A DNA stretch of 64,000 nucleotides from Erythrobacter sp. GTDB taxonomy: Bacteria > Pseudomonadota > Alphaproteobacteria > Sphingomonadales > Sphingomonadaceae. A program made the position numbers and the translations under genes. This document shows positions 25,691-33,893 of the stretch, in pieces (within the stretch, counting starts at the first letter, position 1; each line of letters begins with the position of its first letter). The DNA lies in contig JAACTB010000011.1 of the NCBI GenBank assembly GCA_009993605.1, positions 62,001 to 126,000 on the forward strand, in the 5' to 3' direction. The notes under the pieces are model-generated. The model did not search any database and was not told the origin of the DNA. It was given only the letters and a program-made list of their open reading frames with translations.

Positions 25691-26545
25691 GTGAAGGATT
25701 TCGCCGACTGGATCGGGCGCGAGCAGCGGTCCGCCGATCGATTGGACCCGGCGCTCGCGGCGCGCTGGTGTGCCACCTTCGATCGTGATGCACCTTTGGA
25801 CGAGGCGATGCCGCAGGGGATCCATTTCTGCCTCTGCACGCCCGAGGCGCGCACGGCGCAATTGGGCGAGGATGGGCACCCCGCGCGCGACGACAGCGCG
25901 GCGAGCTTCCTTCCCCCCATTTCGCTGCCGCGCCGGATGTGGGCGGGCAGCGCAATTCGCTTCCATGCGCCGCTGACGATTGGCGCAACGGTTGAGCGCG
26001 TAAGCCGCATCGCTTCGATCACCGATAAATCGGGCAGTCGCGGCCGGATGGTGTTCGTCGAGGTCGAGCACGAGACCGCGGCAGATGGCGCACTCGCAGT
26101 CAGCGAGACACAGACGCTGGTCTATCTCGAAGCGCTCGATCCCAGTGTACCGCTCTCGCCGCCCGAACCGGGCCCCGACAGCTTCGATCCGGGCGATTGG
26201 GACGCGCACCGCGCAATGCGGCCCGATCCGCGCCTGCTGTTCCGCTATTCCGCGCTCACCTTCAACACGCATCGCATCCATTACGACGCGCCCTATGCGC
26301 ACGATGTCGAGCGGTATCGCGACCTCGTGGTGCACGGGCCGCTGACCGCCAGCCTGATGCTTCAGCTTGCCGCCGAACGACGCGGCGAAAACCGGGTGGG
26401 AAGCTTCCGCTTCCGCGGGCTCAGCCCCGCGATCGCGGGCGAGCCGCTGCATCTGACTTTGCGCCAGAAGGACGATGCTCTCGAACTGGCGGCGTTCGCC
26501 CAGGATGGGCGGCAGATCACGCAGGCGAGTGCCGAGATCGCGTGA
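25691..26545 (+). CDS. Double-hotdog acyl-CoA dehydratase (MaoC/FAS1-like, mesaconyl-CoA hydratase-like)
   Basis: A 284-residue protein with two hotdog units. The N-terminal half has LPRRMWAGSAIRFHAPLTIG and SGSRGRMVFVEVEHE. The C-terminal half has LLFRYSALTFNTHRIHYDAP followed by VVHGPLTASLMLQL, where the Asn/His/Asp set matches the hydratase dyad of COG3777-type proteins. Related enzymes hydrate mesaconyl- or itaconyl-CoA or act in branched acyl-CoA breakdown; which one applies here is open. GTG 25691 is chosen because GGAGG lies 5 bases upstream, inside the repeat. Confidence 0.82.
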   Translation: MKDFADWIGREQRSADRLDPALAARWCATFDRDAPLDEAMPQGIHFCLCTPEARTAQLGEDGHPARDDSAASFLPPISLPRRMWAGSAIRFHAPLTIGATVERVSRIASITDKSGSRGRMVFVEVEHETAADGALAVSETQTLVYLEALDPSVPLSPPEPGPDSFDPGDWDAHRAMRPDPRLLFRYSALTFNTHRIHYDAPYAHDVERYRDLVVHGPLTASLMLQLAAERRGENRVGSFRFRGLSPAIAGEPLHLTLRQKDDALELAAFAQDGRQITQASAEIA

Positions 26546-26606
26546 AATCCAACCCCGCTCGGATCGGCGATTTGGCATTCGCCGCGCGAACGCTTACATC
26601 GCTCCT

Positions 26607-27548
26607 ATGGCTACACTCGCTGACCCTGAACAGGATTTCACCCGTCTTCCCGATATGCCGGAAGGAGTCTTCACCGCCCCCCTGAAGCGGCCCGACCATC
26701 TCGGCGAAGACTGGCTCGAACCCAAGCAGACCGAATACGATTCCGATGACGACGCGATCTGGAACGACCTGTTCGCGCGCCAGATGGAGGTCCTTCCAGG
26801 CCGCGCGGCGAGCGCGTTCATGTCAGGACTGGAAAAGCTGGACCTCGGCCGGGGCGGCGTGCCCGATTTCGGTGACCTCAGCGCGGAGCTGGGCAGCCTG
26901 ACCGGGTGGAGCGTGGTGCCCGTCCCCATGCTGATTCCCGACCATGTGTTCTTCTGGCATCTCGCCAACCGGCGCTTCCCCGCGGGCAATTTCATCCGCA
27001 CGCGCGAGACCTTCGATTACATCCAGGAACCCGACGTTTTCCACGACGTCTTCGGCCACGTGCCCATGCTGACCGACCCGGTCTATGCCGATTACATGCA
27101 GGAATACGGCAAGGCCGGGTGGAAGGCGATGCGCCACAACCGCTTGAAGGCGCTGGGATCGCTCTACTGGTACACGGTCGAATTCGGTCTGTTGCAGGAA
27201 GCGCCCGGGGACATCCGCGCCTATGGGGCGGGCATCCTGTCCGGGCCGACCGAGGTGGTTTATGCGGTGGAGGCGGAGAGCCCCAATCGCATCATGCTCA
27301 ATGTCGACCGCGTCATGCGCACGGATTACGTCATCAGCGACCTGCAACCGACCTATTTCGTGATCAAGAGCTTCGAGGATCTCTATCAGCAGACGGTGGA
27401 GCGCGATTTTGACCGGCTCTACCGCACGCTCGACCCCGGCTTCACCTATGCCAACACCGCCGTGATCGATGTGGACGACGTGCTGCACCAGGGCACGCTC
27501 GAATACACGCTAAGAGGCGGACGCGGGAGCGGCGCGAAGGCTGTCTAA
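26607..27548 (+). CDS. phhA: Phenylalanine 4-monooxygenase
   Basis: A 313-residue pterin-dependent iron enzyme that converts phenylalanine to tyrosine. The catalytic domain shows ANRRFPAGNFIRTRETFDYI, the iron ligands in EPDVFHDVFGHVPML (two His) and the Glu in WYTVEFGL. It has no ACT regulatory domain, as usual in bacteria. ATG 26607 gives a normal N-terminus (MATLADPEQDF). The gene is followed by structured element copy B. No pterin carbinolamine dehydratase is nearby. Confidence 0.95.
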   Translation: MATLADPEQDFTRLPDMPEGVFTAPLKRPDHLGEDWLEPKQTEYDSDDDAIWNDLFARQMEVLPGRAASAFMSGLEKLDLGRGGVPDFGDLSAELGSLTGWSVVPVPMLIPDHVFFWHLANRRFPAGNFIRTRETFDYIQEPDVFHDVFGHVPMLTDPVYADYMQEYGKAGWKAMRHNRLKALGSLYWYTVEFGLLQEAPGDIRAYGAGILSGPTEVVYAVEAESPNRIMLNVDRVMRTDYVISDLQPTYFVIKSFEDLYQQTVERDFDRLYRTLDPGFTYANTAVIDVDDVLHQGTLEYTLRGGRGSGAKAV

Positions 27549-27552
27549 TTCG

Positions 27553-27884
27553 CGAAGCCACCTCCGTGGCTTCGTCCTCGGCGCTATTCCTCCCTTCGGT
27601 CGGGCACCTGCGGGGCGGCCGCGTGGCCTTGCGGTCCGCTGGTCGCGGACCGGGCCATTCCCGGCCTGAAGGCTTGGTGGCGGAGCTCGGACTCGAAAGG
27701 GTCCGCAAGCGCGACTGCGCGCCCGCAGCGCCGTAAGGCGCGAGGATATCGCGAGCGCGGACGCGCTTGCGGAAAACAAAAACGCTCGGACCCGAAAGGG
27801 TCCGCAAGGGCGACCGCCCGCCCGCAGCGCCGTAAGGCGCGAGGACATCGCACGCCGGATGGCGTGCGGAAAACAAAAAACGCA
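27553..27884. repeat. Structured intergenic element, copy B, with duplicated 3' module
   Basis: The second copy of the element at 17,065. Hairpins: CGAAGCCAC/GTGGCTTCG with loop CTCC (27553-27574), GGCC-GCGT-GGCC (27617-27628), GGTCCGC/GCGGACC (27633-27651), GCGCC-GTAA-GGCGC (27728-27741), GCGAGCGC/GCGCTTGC (27751-27770). From CTCGG at 27686 a 99-base module repeats in tandem from 27785, ending in GCACGCC-GGAT-GGCGTGC (27850-27867). The nested arms of copy A are also present. It fills most of the 408-base gap between phhA and the convergent lipoprotein gene; no coding sequence is supported in it. Confidence 0.85.
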
Positions 27885-27905
27885 AAACAAAGCACGCAAA
27901 ACAAA

Positions 27906-27933
27906 AAAGGCTCCGGATTGCTCCGGAGCCTTT
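27906..27933 (-). terminator. Intrinsic terminator of the lipoprotein gene
   Basis: GGCTCCGG at 27909-27916 pairs with CCGGAGCC at 27923-27930. Read on the minus strand it is followed by TTTTTTG. AAA/TTT bases extend the stem, so it may also work weakly for phhA. Confidence 0.8.
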
Positions 27934-27956
27934 CTCGTCATTTAGGAAAACCGGAC

Positions 27957-28199
27957 TTACGGGGTGTCCATATCGTCCGCTTGTTCTTCCATCTGCTCTT
28001 CCATGGCGTCGGTCTGATCGTCCATGGCGTCGGCCTGGTCGTCGGTGATCTCGCCCGAAGCTTCCATGTCGTTGACCATCGCGTCGCGATTGTCTTCCAT
28101 GGTTTCGGCCTGGTCTTCCATGGCGTTTTCCTGGGGGCTGTCACAGGCGGCGAGCGTCAGGCCGAGCGCGGCCATCGATGCAAAAGCAATTTTCTTCAT
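27957..28199 (-). CDS. Small Met/acidic heptad-repeat lipoprotein
   Basis: An 80-residue predicted lipoprotein: signal MKKIAFASMAALGLTLAAC with the lipobox Cys19. The mature part repeats a seven-residue pattern (AMEDQAE, TMEDNRD, AMVNDME, then AMDDQTD and AMEEQME). It has no aromatic residues and is strongly acidic, so a coiled coil is likely, in the style of Lpp but unrelated in sequence. Metal binding by the Met/Glu sites is possible. GGGGAAG precedes ATG 28199. Its own terminator follows. Confidence 0.8.
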   Translation of the reverse strand: MKKIAFASMAALGLTLAACDSPQENAMEDQAETMEDNRDAMVNDMEASGEITDDQADAMDDQTDAMEEQMEEQADDMDTP

Positions 28200-28271
28200 T
28201 AATCTTCCCCTTTTTTTGATGCTCCACACAGCGCGGAGACATTCCCTTCTAAACAAGTGTAACCGGTCGGG

Positions 28272-28526
28272 TCACCGAAACGCCCGCTGGCGGGCGGCAT
28301 CGGCGATGGCGATCGCGACGATCGCACCAAGAACCGCCCAAAGCAAATCGAGCGGTCCGACCGTGGCCAGCAGATTGGCGTTGCCGAGCATAGCCCCGGC
28401 AAGCAGCGAGCCCACGATACCAGCCCCCATCATGGTCAGGATCGCACCGCGGTCTTCGCGGCGCAGCACGATGGAACCAAGCCATCCGAGCAAGGCGCCG
28501 ACCACGATGAGAATTATGAGACCCAT
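28272..28526 (-). CDS. GlsB/YeaQ/YmgE-family small membrane protein
   Basis: An 84-residue protein with three hydrophobic helices: IILIVVGALLGWLGSIVL, ILTMMGAGIVGSLLAGAML and LLWAVLGAIVAIAIA. The glycine-rich pattern is that of the transglycosylase-associated (GlsB/YeaQ) family, often induced by stress. The biochemical role is unknown. It is probably monocistronic, with about 70 bases before the next lipoprotein gene on the same strand. Confidence 0.85.
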   Translation of the reverse strand: MGLIILIVVGALLGWLGSIVLRREDRGAILTMMGAGIVGSLLAGAMLGNANLLATVGPLDLLWAVLGAIVAIAIADAARQRAFR

Positions 28527-28647
28527 GTAAGGTTATCCGACTGGCTTATGGGTGGATAAAACGTCCAGGAGCGGTTCGGTTCCCGATTATGGCAGGATTT
28601 TGTCAAACTTGCCGAATTGCTCCTGTCGCAAAGCGCATCTGCCCCGA

Positions 28648-29457
28648 TCATGCAATCGCGAAGAACCACACCGCGACCAGGCCCAACGCGATACGATACC
28701 ACGCGAAAGGCGCAAACCCATGTTTGGAAACATAGGCGACGAAAGCGCGGATCACGGCCAGCGCCACCAGAAAGGCGGCAACGAAGCCCAGCGCGATCTC
28801 GGTCCACCCGATCGCCGCTTCGCCCGCGAGCAGGGCCGGTTCGTCGAGGATCTTGACCGTGGCGGCGCCCAGCATGGTGGGCACGGCGAGGAAGAAGCTG
28901 AATTCGGCCGCCGTCTTGCGCCCGACGCCCATGGCCAGCGCGCCCATGATGGTCGCGGCCGAGCGGCTGGTGCCCGGCACCATCGCCAGGCACTGGACGA
29001 GGCCGATCGTGAGGCAGGATTTCCACGAGAGGGCCGCCACCCCGTGATCGGGGCGCGCGGGAATGATCTTTTCCAGAACGAGGATCGCGATCCCGCCCAC
29101 GATCAGGGCGCCCGCCACCACAAGCGGACTTTCGAGCATCACGTCGATCGCGTCCTTGGCGAGGAGACCGATGACCGCCGCAGGCAGGAAGCCGAGGAAA
29201 ATATTGCGCACGAAACGCACCGACTGGGCGTCGCCCTTCAACAACCCCGTCCCCATCGACCAGAACAGCGACCAATAGCTCACCACCACCGCCAGGATCG
29301 CGCCCAGCTGGATCACGATGTTGAACTGGCGCCATTGGGCCGGATCGTAGCCGAAGAAGCCCTGCGCCAGGATCAGGTGCCCCGTCGATGAAACGGGCAG
29401 GAACTCGGTCAGGCCTTCGAGGATGCCGAGGAGGATAGCGGTAAGGGTGGTGGACAT
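28648..29457 (-). CDS. uppP: Undecaprenyl-diphosphate phosphatase
   Basis: A 269-residue polytopic protein that regenerates undecaprenyl phosphate, the lipid carrier for peptidoglycan and glycans. Both active-site motifs are present: EGLTEFLPVSSTGHLILAQ near the N-terminus, and VPGTSRSAATIMGALAMGVG in the middle. About eight membrane helices. ATG 29457 (MSTTLTAILLG) is chosen over an in-frame start ten codons upstream. The gene gives resistance to bacitracin in other species when overexpressed. Confidence 0.95.
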   Translation of the reverse strand: MSTTLTAILLGILEGLTEFLPVSSTGHLILAQGFFGYDPAQWRQFNIVIQLGAILAVVVSYWSLFWSMGTGLLKGDAQSVRFVRNIFLGFLPAAVIGLLAKDAIDVMLESPLVVAGALIVGGIAILVLEKIIPARPDHGVAALSWKSCLTIGLVQCLAMVPGTSRSAATIMGALAMGVGRKTAAEFSFFLAVPTMLGAATVKILDEPALLAGEAAIGWTEIALGFVAAFLVALAVIRAFVAYVSKHGFAPFAWYRIALGLVAVWFFAIA

Positions 29458-29546
29458 CGTTGCCCCCAAGACAAAAGGGGGCGGCAAGTCAAGCGACCTG
29501 CCGCCCCCCTGGATGCTCTATCGGACGCTCTATGCGACCGGCGCGA

Positions 29547-31730
29547 TCAGAAGATCACGATCCGCTGTTCGGGCGGCAGATACAGATCGTCCTGCGGGGT
29601 CACGTTGAAGGCCTTGTACCAGGCGTCCATGTTGCGCACGACGCCGTTGACGCGGAATTCCTCCGGGCTGTGCGGATCGGTGCGCAGACGCTGGCGGGCG
29701 GCATCCTCGCGCTGCTGCGAACGCCACACCTGCGCCCAGGCGAGGAAGAAGCGCTGATCGCCGGTCAGCCCGTCGATCACCTTGTCCTCTTCGCCGTTCA
29801 GATGCAGCTTGTAGGCGCGATAGGCGAGCGCGAGGCCGCCGAGATCGCCGATATTCTCGCCCAGCGTCAGGCGCCCGTTCACGCAGGTTTCCCCATCGTC
29901 GAGCGGGCAGAACGCATTATACTGTTCGACCAGCGCATTGCCGCGCGCATCGAAAGCTTCGCGATCGGCGTCGGTCCACCAATTGCGCAGCATGCCCGTA
30001 CCGTCGGACTTCGAGCCCTGATCGTCGAAGCCATGGCCGATCTCGTGCCCGATTACGCCGCCGATCCCGCCGTAATTCACCGCCGGATCGGCGGTGATGC
30101 CGAAGAAGGGTTGCTGGAGGATGCCCGCCGGGAACACGATCTCGTTCTTGGTCGGGTTGTAATAGGCGTTCACCGTCTGCGGCAGCATGCCCCATTCGGT
30201 GCGGTCGATCGGACCGCCGAGCTTGGACAGCATGTCGTCATACTGCCACTGCGCCGCCGCCATGCGGTTGGCGAGCGGGCCGTCGGCATCGATCGCCAGC
30301 GTGTCGTAGGTCTCGAGCTCGTCGCGATAGCCGATCTTGGGATCGAAGGCGTCGAGCTTGGCCATCGCTTCCTGCTTGGTCGCCGGGCTCATCCACTCGA
30401 TATCGTCGATGCTCTGGGCGACCGCCTTGCGCAGATTCGCGACCAGATCGACCATCGCGGCCTTGTTCTCGGCGGGGAAATACCGCTCGACATAGGACGC
30501 GCCGACCAGCTCGCCCAGAAGACCTTCGGTCTCGTCGATCGAACGCTTCCAGCGCGGGCGCTGTTCGGGTGTTCCGTTGAGGGTCGTGCCGTAGAAGGCG
30601 AACTGCGCGTTATCGAGCGCGCTCGGCAGCACCGCCGCGTTCGAATTGAGGAAGCCCTTGACCGTCCAGGCCTGCAACACGTCGAGCGGGGTCGCCTGGA
30701 CGAGCTTCATCATCGCGGGCGTGCCGCCGCCGATCTTGGCAAGCGTCGCTTCGTCGAGGCCCAGTTCCTGCGCACGCGCGTCGCTGGGCGGCAGGTCGGA
30801 AACGATGAAGCGATCGGTGTCGGCGAAGCCAGAATTGGTCAGCATCGCGTCGATCGGGAAATCGCCCGCCATGCTGCGCAGTTCGGCAGGCGTCAGCGCG
30901 TTGTAGGTCAGATCGCGATTGCGGCGCGTGGCGCGGTCCCAGGTGACGGTGCGCGCGATCTGGTCTTCGAAATCATAGACCTGCTGCGCCATCGCGGCGG
31001 CGTTCTGGTATCCAGCCTGTTCGTAGAGGAAGGTCAGATAGTCGCGATACTTGGCCTGGATATCTTGGCCCTTCTGGCTGGTGTCGAGATAATAGTCGCG
31101 GTCGGGCAGGCCGAGCCCGCCCGAGCCGAGATAGACCGAATAACGCGTCGGCTCCTTGGCATCGACCGAGACATAGCCGCCGAGCGGGCTGGAATAGCCG
31201 GGCTTGGACCACAGCGTGACGAGCTGGGCCAGATCGTCCGTGCCCCGGATCGCATCGAGATAGGGCTGCGCGGGCGCGAGGCCCGCGGCGTCGATCGCGG
31301 CATTGTCGTTGTAGGCGTTATAGGCAGCGACGATGCGGCGCTCGTCGGCAGAAAGGCTGGCGGCATCGCGCGCGACCAGCTCGTCGACGAGGGTCTTCAC
31401 GTCGCTGGTCGATTTTTCGCGCAGCAGGTTGAAGGCGCCGAAGCGGCTGTATTCGGGCGGCAGCGGATTGGCATCAAGCCACTTCTGGTTGGCGTAGGCG
31501 AAGAAGTCGTCACCCGGATCGATCGAGGGCGACAGGCTCGACGGATCGAAGCCCCAGGTGCCGAAGCTCATGGTCGGCGTCGCCACCGCGGCGGCGGCAG
31601 GCGCGTCGCCCTGCTCGACATGGAAAGCCTCGTGAACGCCCTCCATCTCGTGCGCGTCCTGCGCGGCGGCGGGTACGGCGAGCGTCAGGGCAAGGACGCT
31701 GGCCCCGGCGGAAAGAATATGGCGGATCAT
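29547..31730 (-). CDS. M13-family (neprilysin-like) zinc metallopeptidase
   Basis: A 727-residue exported peptidase with a signal peptide ending AVPAAAQD. The N-terminal M13 region starts with IDPGDDFFAYANQKWLDANP. The catalytic part has VNAYYNPTKNEIVFPAGILQ, the zinc motif GHEIGHGFDDQGSK and the third ligand in GENIGDLGGLALAY. The C-terminus carries the VRNMDAWYKAFNV segment typical of the family. It cuts short peptides in the periplasm or outside the cell. ATG 31730 begins the signal peptide; a small hairpin (31772-31787) lies in its leader. Confidence 0.94.
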   Translation of the reverse strand: MIRHILSAGASVLALTLAVPAAAQDAHEMEGVHEAFHVEQGDAPAAAAVATPTMSFGTWGFDPSSLSPSIDPGDDFFAYANQKWLDANPLPPEYSRFGAFNLLREKSTSDVKTLVDELVARDAASLSADERRIVAAYNAYNDNAAIDAAGLAPAQPYLDAIRGTDDLAQLVTLWSKPGYSSPLGGYVSVDAKEPTRYSVYLGSGGLGLPDRDYYLDTSQKGQDIQAKYRDYLTFLYEQAGYQNAAAMAQQVYDFEDQIARTVTWDRATRRNRDLTYNALTPAELRSMAGDFPIDAMLTNSGFADTDRFIVSDLPPSDARAQELGLDEATLAKIGGGTPAMMKLVQATPLDVLQAWTVKGFLNSNAAVLPSALDNAQFAFYGTTLNGTPEQRPRWKRSIDETEGLLGELVGASYVERYFPAENKAAMVDLVANLRKAVAQSIDDIEWMSPATKQEAMAKLDAFDPKIGYRDELETYDTLAIDADGPLANRMAAAQWQYDDMLSKLGGPIDRTEWGMLPQTVNAYYNPTKNEIVFPAGILQQPFFGITADPAVNYGGIGGVIGHEIGHGFDDQGSKSDGTGMLRNWWTDADREAFDARGNALVEQYNAFCPLDDGETCVNGRLTLGENIGDLGGLALAYRAYKLHLNGEEDKVIDGLTGDQRFFLAWAQVWRSQQREDAARQRLRTDPHSPEEFRVNGVVRNMDAWYKAFNVTPQDDLYLPPEQRIVIF

Positions 31731-31889
31731 AGATGGCGACTCCCAAGAATGCGGACGAAATGTCCCGAAGGTCACCCGTAAGGGTGAAGCGCCCCCGGTG
31801 CGACCCGTCAACGCCGTTCGTCGGAACGAGAGCGGGCTTTGTAGAATGGCGCGGCTGAAAGCGGCCTGAACCGCACGATTTGCGCTCTT

Positions 31890-33728
31890 TCAGGCGCTTT
31901 CGAGACCGAACTGGAGCGTCGCGAGGCGGGCGTAGAGGCCCTCGCCCGAAGTGAGCTGCGCGTGCGTGCCCTGCTCGACGATCGCGCCATCCTCCATCAC
32001 CACGATCCGATCCGCGGCGCGCACGGTGGCGAGGCGGTGGGCGATGACGAGCGTGGTGCGATCCTGCATCAGCCGTTCGAGCGCGTCCTGCACCAGCCGC
32101 TCGCTTTCCGCATCGAGCGCGCTGGTCGCCTCGTCGAGGAGGAGGATCGGGGCATCGCGCAACAGGGCGCGCGCGATGGCGAGCCGCTGCTGCTGCCCGC
32201 CCGACAAGCGCGTGCCGTTCTCGCCCAGATAGGTGTCGAGCCCGTCGGGCAGGCGTTCGAGGAAATCGGCGGCATTGGCGGCGCGCGCCGCCTCCCAGAT
32301 CTGTTCGTCGCTCGCCGCCCAGTTTCCGTAGCGCAGATTGTCGCGCGCATTCGCGCTGAACAGCACGCCGTCCTGCGGCACCATGGCGATCCGGTCGCGA
32401 ATGTCGGCGGGATCGGCGCTCGTCAGCGCGACTCCGTCGAGGCGGATCGTGCCCGCCTGGGGGTCGTAGAATCGCTCGGCGAGTTGGAAGATGGTGGATT
32501 TGCCGGCCCCGGAAGGCCCGACGATAGCGACCGTCTCGCCCGGTTCGACCTCGAGGCTGAAATCCTTCAGCGCCGCAACATCGGGCCGGGTGGGATAGCG
32601 AAAGGTGACGTTGCGGAACGACAGGCTGCCGCGCGGCGGATTGGGCAGGCTCTGGGGCCGGGCGGGCGGCGCGATATCCGGCGTCTCTTCCAGAAGTTCG
32701 CCCAACCGGCTGGCCGCGCCCGCGCCGCGCAGGAGATCGCCATAGACCTCGGTCAACGATCCGAACGCGCCCGCCACCAATCCGGCGGTGAGGACGAAGG
32801 CGGCGATCGTGCCGCCGGTGATCGTCCCTTCGCTGACCGCGGTCGCACCGCGCCAGACGAGAATGGTGATTCCGCCGAACACGAACAGAATCACGATCGC
32901 GGTCATCGCCGCGCGGATGAGAATGCGCCGCCGCGCCACGCCGAAGGTGCGCTCCACCGCTTGCCGGAACCGGTCCGCCTCGCGCTTTTCCTGGTTGAAG
33001 CCCTGGACGATCTTCATCGCCGAGAGGACCTCGGTCACTATAGCGCCGATATCGGCCACCCGGTCCTGGCTGGTGCGGCTGACCGTCCGCAGGCGCCGCC
33101 CGAAATACGTGATCGGGATCACGATCGCCGGGATGATCAGCACGAGACCGATGGTCAGGCCGGGCACGAGATAGAACAGGTAGATCGTCCCCCCGATCGC
33201 CATCAGGAGATTGCGCAGCGCGACCGAGACGGTGGTGCCGACGACCTGTTCGATCAGCGCGGTATCGCTGGTCATGCGGCTGGAGATCTCCTTGGGCGAG
33301 TTCTCCTCGTAGAAGGCGGGCGCGAGGCGCAGGAGATTGCGGTGCACGCGCAGGCGGATATCGGCGACCACCCGCTCGCCCAGCCAGCTGACGAAATAGA
33401 ACCGCATCGCCGTGCCCGCCGCGAGAACGGTCACGATCATCAGCAGATAACGGAACCAGCGCCCGATATCATCCGCATTCCCGCCGGCTGAGAACCCGCG
33501 ATCGATCACCATCTTGAATCCGGCAGGGATCGCCAGCGTGGCCGCCGCCGTGATGATCAGCGCCAGACCCGCGAGCGCGAGATAGCCGGGATAGCTTGCA
33601 ACCGCGGCATAGACCATGCGCAGCGGCTTGAGCGAGCGCGCCTCGCCTGCGTCGGCGCCCGCCCCCTCGGCACGCGAACCACGGCCGAAACGGCGCTTGC
33701 GGGGGATTTTGCGCGGAGTGGCGTCCAT
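31890..33728 (-). CDS. ABC exporter half-transporter (MsbA/ABCB-like)
   Basis: A 612-residue fused permease/ATPase. About six membrane helices lie between residues 45 and 330, followed by the nucleotide-binding domain: Walker A GPSGAGKST, signature LSGGQQQRLAIARALL, Walker B ILLLDEATSALD and H-loop IAHRLATV. It probably works as a homodimer. MsbA-like lipid or drug export is suggested, but the sequence does not fix the substrate. The N-terminal tail is basic (RKIPRKRRFGRG). It is divergent from phaZ. Confidence 0.92.
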   Translation of the reverse strand: MDATPRKIPRKRRFGRGSRAEGAGADAGEARSLKPLRMVYAAVASYPGYLALAGLALIITAAATLAIPAGFKMVIDRGFSAGGNADDIGRWFRYLLMIVTVLAAGTAMRFYFVSWLGERVVADIRLRVHRNLLRLAPAFYEENSPKEISSRMTSDTALIEQVVGTTVSVALRNLLMAIGGTIYLFYLVPGLTIGLVLIIPAIVIPITYFGRRLRTVSRTSQDRVADIGAIVTEVLSAMKIVQGFNQEKREADRFRQAVERTFGVARRRILIRAAMTAIVILFVFGGITILVWRGATAVSEGTITGGTIAAFVLTAGLVAGAFGSLTEVYGDLLRGAGAASRLGELLEETPDIAPPARPQSLPNPPRGSLSFRNVTFRYPTRPDVAALKDFSLEVEPGETVAIVGPSGAGKSTIFQLAERFYDPQAGTIRLDGVALTSADPADIRDRIAMVPQDGVLFSANARDNLRYGNWAASDEQIWEAARAANAADFLERLPDGLDTYLGENGTRLSGGQQQRLAIARALLRDAPILLLDEATSALDAESERLVQDALERLMQDRTTLVIAHRLATVRAADRIVVMEDGAIVEQGTHAQLTSGEGLYARLATLQFGLESA

Positions 33729-33793
33729 GCCCCGCACGTAAGCCCGCGGGCCGAGAAAATCCACTCGCCAAAGACGCGGTTTCCTGCCTTTTC

Positions 33794-33813
33794 GTGCATT
33801 GTGCGTTGCACAC
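33794..33813. promoter_or_regulatory. TGC-rich palindrome between the ABC exporter and phaZ
   Basis: GTGCATTGTGCGTTGCACAC contains TGTGC/GCACA around GTT and three TGC steps. TGC-rich palindromes are known targets of the PHA repressor PhaR in related bacteria. It lies 80 bases before the phaZ start. The link to PhaR is an inference from context. Confidence 0.3.
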
Positions 33814-33893
33814 AAGGCATTCCATCGCCACCTTGTCCCGACAATCGAAGCACGCCACCAAGAACACGAACAGGCGTCCGCAGGGGAACCGCA

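Noticed and set aside
27442..27941. Overlapping minus-strand frames with repeated LAPYGAAG and LRTLS segments
   Set aside because: The repetition comes from the tandem modules of the structured element. All three frames read similarly simple protein, there is no ribosome-binding site, and the stems covary at the base level rather than by codon.
31772..31787. TCACCC-GTAA-GGGTGA palindrome in the M13 peptidase leader
   Set aside because: A short stem without a U-run or known operator pattern; recorded only as context.
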